From Pseudomonadaceae bacterium (GTDB lineage: Bacteria; Pseudomonadota; Gammaproteobacteria; Pseudomonadales; Pseudomonadaceae), in assembly GCA_007692485.1 (NCBI GenBank), contig REBY01000077.1, positions 1-34,572 on the forward strand: DNA of 34,572 bases. The letters run 5' to 3'. Below are positions 32,397 through 34,572 of this stretch, piece by piece (position 1 is the stretch's first letter; the number at the start of each line of letters is the position of its first letter). The notes below the pieces were generated by a model. The model was not told the origin of the DNA and did no database searches. It was given only the letters and a program-made list of their open reading frames with translations. The position numbers were made by a program, and so were the translations under genes.

Positions 32397-33194
32397 ATGG
32401 ATTGGATACAAGTCATCGTCCTCGCCATTGTGCAAGGCCTCACCGAGTTCCTCCCGATTTCCAGCTCTGCCCACCTGATCCTGGTGCCGGTACTGACCGA
32501 CTGGGAGGACCAAGGGCTGGCGTTTGACGTTGCCCTGCATCTGGGTAGTCTGGCCGCGGTCGTCATTTATTTCCGTGGCGACCTGATCAATATGACCCAC
32601 AGCTGGACCCGCTCATTGGCCACGCGGGAACTGGATGCCGACGCCAAACTGGCCTGGGCGGTGATCCTCGGCACTATTCCGGTCGGCCTGGCCGCATTGG
32701 CGTTCAAGGATGTCATCGAAACCACCCTGCGCTCGCCGATTTATCTGGCCTTTGGCCTGATTGGTTTTGGTTTGCTGCTTGGCTGGGCCGATTGGCGCCA
32801 TCGCGGGCAGCGCGAAGTGACCCAGATGACCTGGAAAGATGTCGCCGTCATCGGCATTGCCCAGGCCATCGCGTTATTTCCCGGCACCTCGCGCTCGGGC
32901 ATCACCATGACGGCAGCCTTGCTACTGGGCCTGAACCGGGAAGCCGCTGCCCGCTTTTCCTTCCTGCTGTCGATCCCGGTCATCTTTCTTGCCTGCGCCC
33001 TCGAAGCCAAGGGGCTGCTGACAAGCGGCGAGGAGATTCAATGGGCCTTTATGGCCGGCGGCATCTTGATGTCGGGGATCAGCGCCTATCTGTGCATTCA
33101 CTATTTCCTGGCCTTTATCAAACGTATCGGCATGCAGCCCTTTGTGATTTATCGCTTGGTACTGGGTGCTATGCTGCTGTGGATCTTTCTCTAA
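32397..33194 (+). CDS. uppP: Undecaprenyl-diphosphatase (UppP/BacA)
   Basis: Integral-membrane enzyme that recycles undecaprenyl diphosphate to the monophosphate carrier for peptidoglycan synthesis; extra copies raise bacitracin resistance. It is 265 aa with about eight spans. Both catalytic regions are intact: the N-terminal QGLTEFLPISSSAHLILVP (residues 14-32) with the (E/Q)xxxE-type glutamate and the SSSAH motif, and LFPGTSRSGITM (about 161-172) with PGxSRSG. Other family features are FDVALHLGSLAAVVIYF and the C-terminal YRLVLGAMLLW. The ribosome-binding site is weak (GCGGA). apbE follows 11 bp later and is probably co-transcribed, though functionally unrelated. Confidence 0.96.
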   Translation: MDWIQVIVLAIVQGLTEFLPISSSAHLILVPVLTDWEDQGLAFDVALHLGSLAAVVIYFRGDLINMTHSWTRSLATRELDADAKLAWAVILGTIPVGLAALAFKDVIETTLRSPIYLAFGLIGFGLLLGWADWRHRGQREVTQMTWKDVAVIGIAQAIALFPGTSRSGITMTAALLLGLNREAAARFSFLLSIPVIFLACALEAKGLLTSGEEIQWAFMAGGILMSGISAYLCIHYFLAFIKRIGMQPFVIYRLVLGAMLLWIFL

Positions 33195-33205
33195 GGTAAT
33201 CATTC

Positions 33206-34255
33206 ATGCTGACTCTGCCACGTTTGCTGCTGCCCTTTCTTGCCCTGCTGTTGCTGAGCGCCTGTAGCACTGACCCCGAGCCCCAACAGCACCGCCTGCA
33301 AGGCAGCATCTTTGGCAGCTTTTATCAGATCACTCTGGCCGGCGCCTTTACCGAGGCGGAGCTGGATGAGCTGCACCAGGGTGTGCTGGAAGAGATGCGT
33401 GCTGTGGATGCCAGCATGTCGACGTACCGGGACGACTCTGAACTCAGCCAGCTCAACCAGGGTGAAACCGGCGAATGGGTCGACGTATCCCGCTCCCTGC
33501 TGACCGTCCTGGAGGCCAGCGACAAGATCGCCCGCGCCAGCGATGGGGCTTTTGATGTCACCATTGGCGGCCTGGTCAACCTGTGGAGCTTTGGCCCCGA
33601 GGCCCGTCCACTGGAAACACCCAGCGACAGCGAGCGCGAACAGCGTCTGGCTGAAGTCGGTTACCGTTATCTTGAGCTCGATAGCGAAGGCCAACGGGTA
33701 CGTCGCCAGCGAGATGTGTTCGTTGACCTGTCCGCAATTGCCAAAGGCTATGCCGTAGACCGTGTTTCCCAATGGCTGTTGGAGCAAGGTGTCGATAACC
33801 ATCTGGTCAATCTGGGTGGTGACCTGCTAGCCATGGGTGTACGCAGCGACGGTGAGCCCTGGCGTATCGGCGTAGAGCTGCCAGACAGCGATCAGATGGA
33901 AGTCGCGCAGCACATATTGCCAGTGCGCGATATGTCGATCGCTACCTCAGGTGATTACCGCAACTATTTCGAAGCCGACGGCCAGCGCTACTCGCACACC
34001 ATCGACCCACGCACCGGCTTGCCGGTCAGCCACAAACTGGCCTCGGTCACCGTGCTGCACCCCGCGAACATGATTGCCGACGGCTGGGCCACCGCGCTGA
34101 TGGTCGTTGGTACTGAGGCCGCCCAAGCCATGGCCGAGCAGCATGAGCTAAAAGTCCTGCTGCTCAGCCGGAGCGAAGCGGGTGGCTGGGACAGCTGGGC
34201 CTCACCCGCGATGCTCGCACTCTATGGCGAAGAGGCGTTGCAGCCGGTGGAGTGA
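33206..34255 (+). CDS. apbE: FAD:protein FMN transferase ApbE, lipoprotein
   Basis: Periplasmic Mg2+-dependent transferase that attaches FMN to threonines of Na+-NQR and RNF subunits. The 349 aa start with a lipoprotein signal (LALLLLSAC, Cys20 as the lipid site). The family motifs follow: GSFYQITLAG; the conserved MSTYRDDSELSQLN (about 72-85); GAFDVTIGGLVNLWSFGP; the FAD-binding VDLSAIAKGYAVDRVS; and NLGGDLLAMG. The DPRTG active-site loop has His264 and Asp267 in HTIDPRTGLPVS. The ribosome-binding site AAGG lies 9 bp upstream. It closes the plus-strand series and is followed by a strong hairpin. Its targets (nqr or rnf genes) are not in the window. Confidence 0.95.
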   Translation: MLTLPRLLLPFLALLLLSACSTDPEPQQHRLQGSIFGSFYQITLAGAFTEAELDELHQGVLEEMRAVDASMSTYRDDSELSQLNQGETGEWVDVSRSLLTVLEASDKIARASDGAFDVTIGGLVNLWSFGPEARPLETPSDSEREQRLAEVGYRYLELDSEGQRVRRQRDVFVDLSAIAKGYAVDRVSQWLLEQGVDNHLVNLGGDLLAMGVRSDGEPWRIGVELPDSDQMEVAQHILPVRDMSIATSGDYRNYFEADGQRYSHTIDPRTGLPVSHKLASVTVLHPANMIADGWATALMVVGTEAAQAMAEQHELKVLLLSRSEAGGWDSWASPAMLALYGEEALQPVE

Positions 34256-34267
34256 GTGTAAGGTTGC

Positions 34268-34527
34268 CCCCCTCTCCCCAACCCCTCTCCCGCGAAGGGG
34301 AGAGGGGCTTTAACGTGCAGGGTTATGGCAATGAGTACTGCTCAGGCTCTGGGTTCGTCTCGAGGTTAAAGTTTAATCACCCCTCTCCGTTCGCGGGGTG
34401 GAGGCGGCAAGAGCGAAGCATGCTTCTCCCGGCGAAACGCCCTGAACTCTGCGAAGGGCTGGGGACCGTAAGGCGGGGCACCGATAGCCCCTCTCCCCTT
34501 CGCGGGAGAGGGGTTGGGGAGAGGGGG
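34268..34527. repeat. Composite inverted-repeat (REP-like) cluster downstream of apbE
   Basis: A 42-bp sequence at 34268-34309 recurs exactly, inverted, at 34486-34527. Each copy contains its own hairpin (CCCCTCTCCC with GGGAGAGGGG around GCGAAG or its complement). The first is followed by TTT and can serve as the apbE terminator. Between them at 34378-34410 lies a degenerate relative (CACCCCTCTCCGTTCGCGGGG). The apparent reading frame across this region (34366-34563, minus) translates repeat sequence (LPNPSPAKGRG) and is not a gene. Confidence 0.85.
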
Positions 34528-34535
34528 AATCCCCC

Positions 34536-34572
34536 CTACAAACTCATATCCAACTTGACCCACCAGGTCCGC
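34536..34572 (-). CDS. Possible last codons of an outer-membrane protein gene (partial)
   Basis: On the minus strand the edge reads RTWWVKLDMSL followed by TAG (34538-34536). Alternating aromatic/hydrophobic residues ending in a hydrophobic last residue resemble the final beta-strand of TonB-dependent receptors or porins. Twelve codons are too few for a firm call. Confidence 0.25.
   Translation of the reverse strand, partial: RTWWVKLDMSL

Noticed and set aside
34366-34563. 65-aa frame on the minus strand near the right edge
   Set aside because: It translates the REP-like repeats (LPNPSPAKGRG type peptide), a common artefact of such sequences.

Overview
The window (about 34.6 kb, GC-rich, dense, with short intergenic gaps) reads as chromosome of a gammaproteobacterium, most likely Pseudomonas in the broad sense or a marine relative such as Halopseudomonas. 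This is inferred from gene content and protein style (MutM, EtfBA, TrhP, MgtE, UppP, ApbE, SdsA1-type sulfatase), not from a marker gene. No rRNA, tRNA, CRISPR array, prophage or complete insertion sequence was seen.

Layout. 1-5.2 kb, minus strand: mutM, a secreted alkyl sulfatase of the SdsA1 type, then a PaaI-type thioesterase followed by an unassigned multi-pass permease. 5.5-10.1 kb, plus strand: a PaaH-type 3-hydroxyacyl-CoA dehydrogenase and a PcaF/PaaJ-type thiolase, then a small membrane protein, a PEBP-family protein and a double-hotdog thioesterase. 10.1-12.4 kb, minus strand: an acyl-CoA ligase overlapping a short crotonase. They diverge from an IclR-family regulator at 12.6 kb. 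13.6-18.1 kb: a fused enoyl-CoA hydratase/3-hydroxyacyl-CoA dehydrogenase and a pair of acyl-CoA dehydrogenases resembling the PimC/PimD pair. 18.3-20.0 kb: etfB-etfA, the electron acceptor for those dehydrogenases. 20.1-20.7 kb: a panE-like pseudogene. 20.8-22.5 kb: a membrane diguanylate cyclase. 22.6-25.8 kb: a TAXI-type TRAP transporter (binding protein plus fused permease). 26.0-28.1 kb: an atypical chemoreceptor. 28.1-29.2 kb: a cyclase-family hydrolase on the minus strand. 29.3-34.3 kb: housekeeping genes trhP, mgtE, uppP and apbE. The right edge is a cluster of inverted repeats and possibly the last codons of an outer-membrane protein gene.

Main observation. A 15-bp near-palindrome, TTCCGC-NNN-GCGAAA, lies in front of the acyl-CoA ligase, the fused hydratase/dehydrogenase, the PaaH-type dehydrogenase/thiolase operon and the TRAP transporter, and is tandem in two of them. 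The first copy sits between the ligase and the divergent IclR gene. Together these genes make a nearly complete uptake and beta-oxidation route: import, CoA activation, dehydrogenation, hydration/oxidation and thiolysis. The enzyme set matches the pimFABCDE dicarboxylate pathway of Rhodopseudomonas palustris. I therefore infer an IclR-controlled regulon for medium-chain dicarboxylic acids (for example azelate, pimelate, suberate or adipate). The substrate itself is not proven by sequence.
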